From Bacteroidota bacterium (GTDB lineage: Bacteria > Bacteroidota > Ignavibacteria > UBA10030 > UBA6906), in contig JAGDMJ010000235.1 of assembly GCA_017860555.1 (NCBI GenBank), positions 1-5,815 on the forward strand: a DNA stretch of 5,815 nt, given 5' to 3'. Shown here piece by piece: positions 5,480-5,815 of the stretch; positions within the stretch are counted from its first letter, which is position 1; every line of letters begins with the position of its first letter. A program made the position numbers and the translations under genes. The notes below the pieces were generated by a model that did no database searches, was not told the DNA's origin, and saw nothing but the letters and a program-made list of their open reading frames with translations.

Positions 5480-5815
5480 TCCGCTTGCCTGTTGTTTGTT
5501 GCTCGAAGTGAAACTTCGTTGCTTTCCGTGTCGGCGGGCTGGCAGGGGGGGGCTCCACCACGAGGAAACTTGAGCAGGGTCCAGAGGGGCCGCCCACAGG
5601 CTTACGAAACCTTCAGGTACCGACGTGGATACCGGAAAGATACACCGGCGGAAGTGGAGATGCAAGTTCTTCTCTTGGAGGGAGGAGCGGTGTGAACTTC
5701 ACAGGAAATGAGGACTCCTTGCATGCTGTGCGCGGGTGGAAAACCTTCGCATGCCCCTTCCTTCGGTGCGTGTACAGATGAACTGTTGACCGAATCGGCA
5801 TATATTCTTCTCTTT
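5480..5815. other. Upstream region of the transporter gene and right flank
   Basis: 336 bases with no gene I can support. It holds a hairpin at 5504-5518, an 8-G homopolymer at 5545-5552 and a purine-rich GGAGGGAGGAG at 5677-5687. The last is a good SD-like element ahead of GTG 5692-5694, which opens a 29-codon frame closed at 5779-5781. A second frame from ATG 5708-5710, starting MRTPCMLCAGG, stays open for 36 codons to the edge; AGGA lies only two bases before its ATG, which is poor. A gene may start here and continue beyond the window, but the evidence is thin. The minus frame at 5613-5801 has no start context or recognisable content. Confidence 0.4.
5504..5518. promoter_or_regulatory. Short inverted repeat upstream of the transporter gene
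   Basis: CGAAGT (5504-5509) and ACTTCG (5513-5518) are perfect complements around a 3-base centre, GAA. It sits 24 to 39 bases upstream of the transporter start, in the promoter or leader zone. This placement would suit an operator or a small leader hairpin. It does not resemble a classical Fur box, which is AT-rich and longer. Role unknown. Confidence 0.33.

Noticed and set aside
5545..5552. Run of eight G residues as a functional element
   Set aside because: A single homopolymer in non-coding DNA; it may matter for sequencing accuracy, but nothing suggests a phase-variable gene here.
5480..5665. 62-residue N-terminal extension of the VIT-family transporter
   Set aside because: The extension is unlike the family, is Pro/Ser/Trp-rich, and crosses an 8-G run; family homology begins right after the ATG at 5477-5479.
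5453..5695. 80-codon plus-strand frame over the transporter start
   Set aside because: It overlaps the real transporter coding sequence antisense and its product resembles nothing; no convincing SD.
1..5815. CRISPR arrays, insertion sequences, tRNA or rRNA genes
   Set aside because: I found no spaced direct repeats, transposase motifs, terminal inverted repeats with target duplications, cloverleaf structures or rRNA-like segments.

Overview
The window holds three protein-coding genes that I can support firmly, separated by long non-coding stretches. From left to right they are: a minus-strand gene for a two-domain VOC-superfamily (PhnB / 3-demethylubiquinone methyltransferase-like) protein at 273-1187; a plus-strand gene for a large TonB-dependent outer-membrane receptor with an N-terminal carboxypeptidase-regulatory-like domain at 1797-4721; and a minus-strand gene for a VIT1/CCC1-family iron/manganese transporter at 4784-5479.

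The receptor implies a diderm (Gram-negative) bacterium. A signal peptide followed by a CarboxypepD_reg-like domain, plug and barrel is the style typical of the Bacteroidetes/Chlorobi/Ignavibacteria (FCB) assemblage. The DNA is moderately GC-rich by eye. The spacing of Shine-Dalgarno (SD) sites and the one reasonable promoter, which is sigma70-like rather than of Bacteroidetes TAnnTTTG type, fit a higher-GC lineage near that group. No marker gene is present, so the taxonomy is inference.

Layout. 1-272 is non-coding as far as I can see; it carries a two-tier inverted repeat (122-156) and two small hairpins just past the VOC gene. 273-1187 is the VOC gene, with a strong SD and a 10-bp palindrome in its promoter region. 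1188-1796 is a divergent 609-bp intergenic region. It holds a possible pair of very small minus-strand ORFs joined by an ATGA overlap (1300-1589), a short hairpin (1401-1420), and the probable promoter and leader hairpin of the receptor gene. 1797-4721 is the receptor. 4722-4783 is a 62-bp convergent gap containing an 11-bp stem-loop. 4784-5479 is the transporter. 5480-5815 is its upstream region, with a hairpin and an open but unproven plus-strand frame running off the right edge.

The three genes do not form an operon: VOC and receptor diverge, receptor and transporter converge. A shared theme of metal handling (receptor uptake across the outer membrane, VIT-family transport across the inner membrane) is tempting, but the sequence does not show the receptor's substrate. 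I see no CRISPR array, insertion sequence, tRNA or rRNA, and no convincing new multi-gene system. The most unusual items are the small ORF pair and the inverted repeats.
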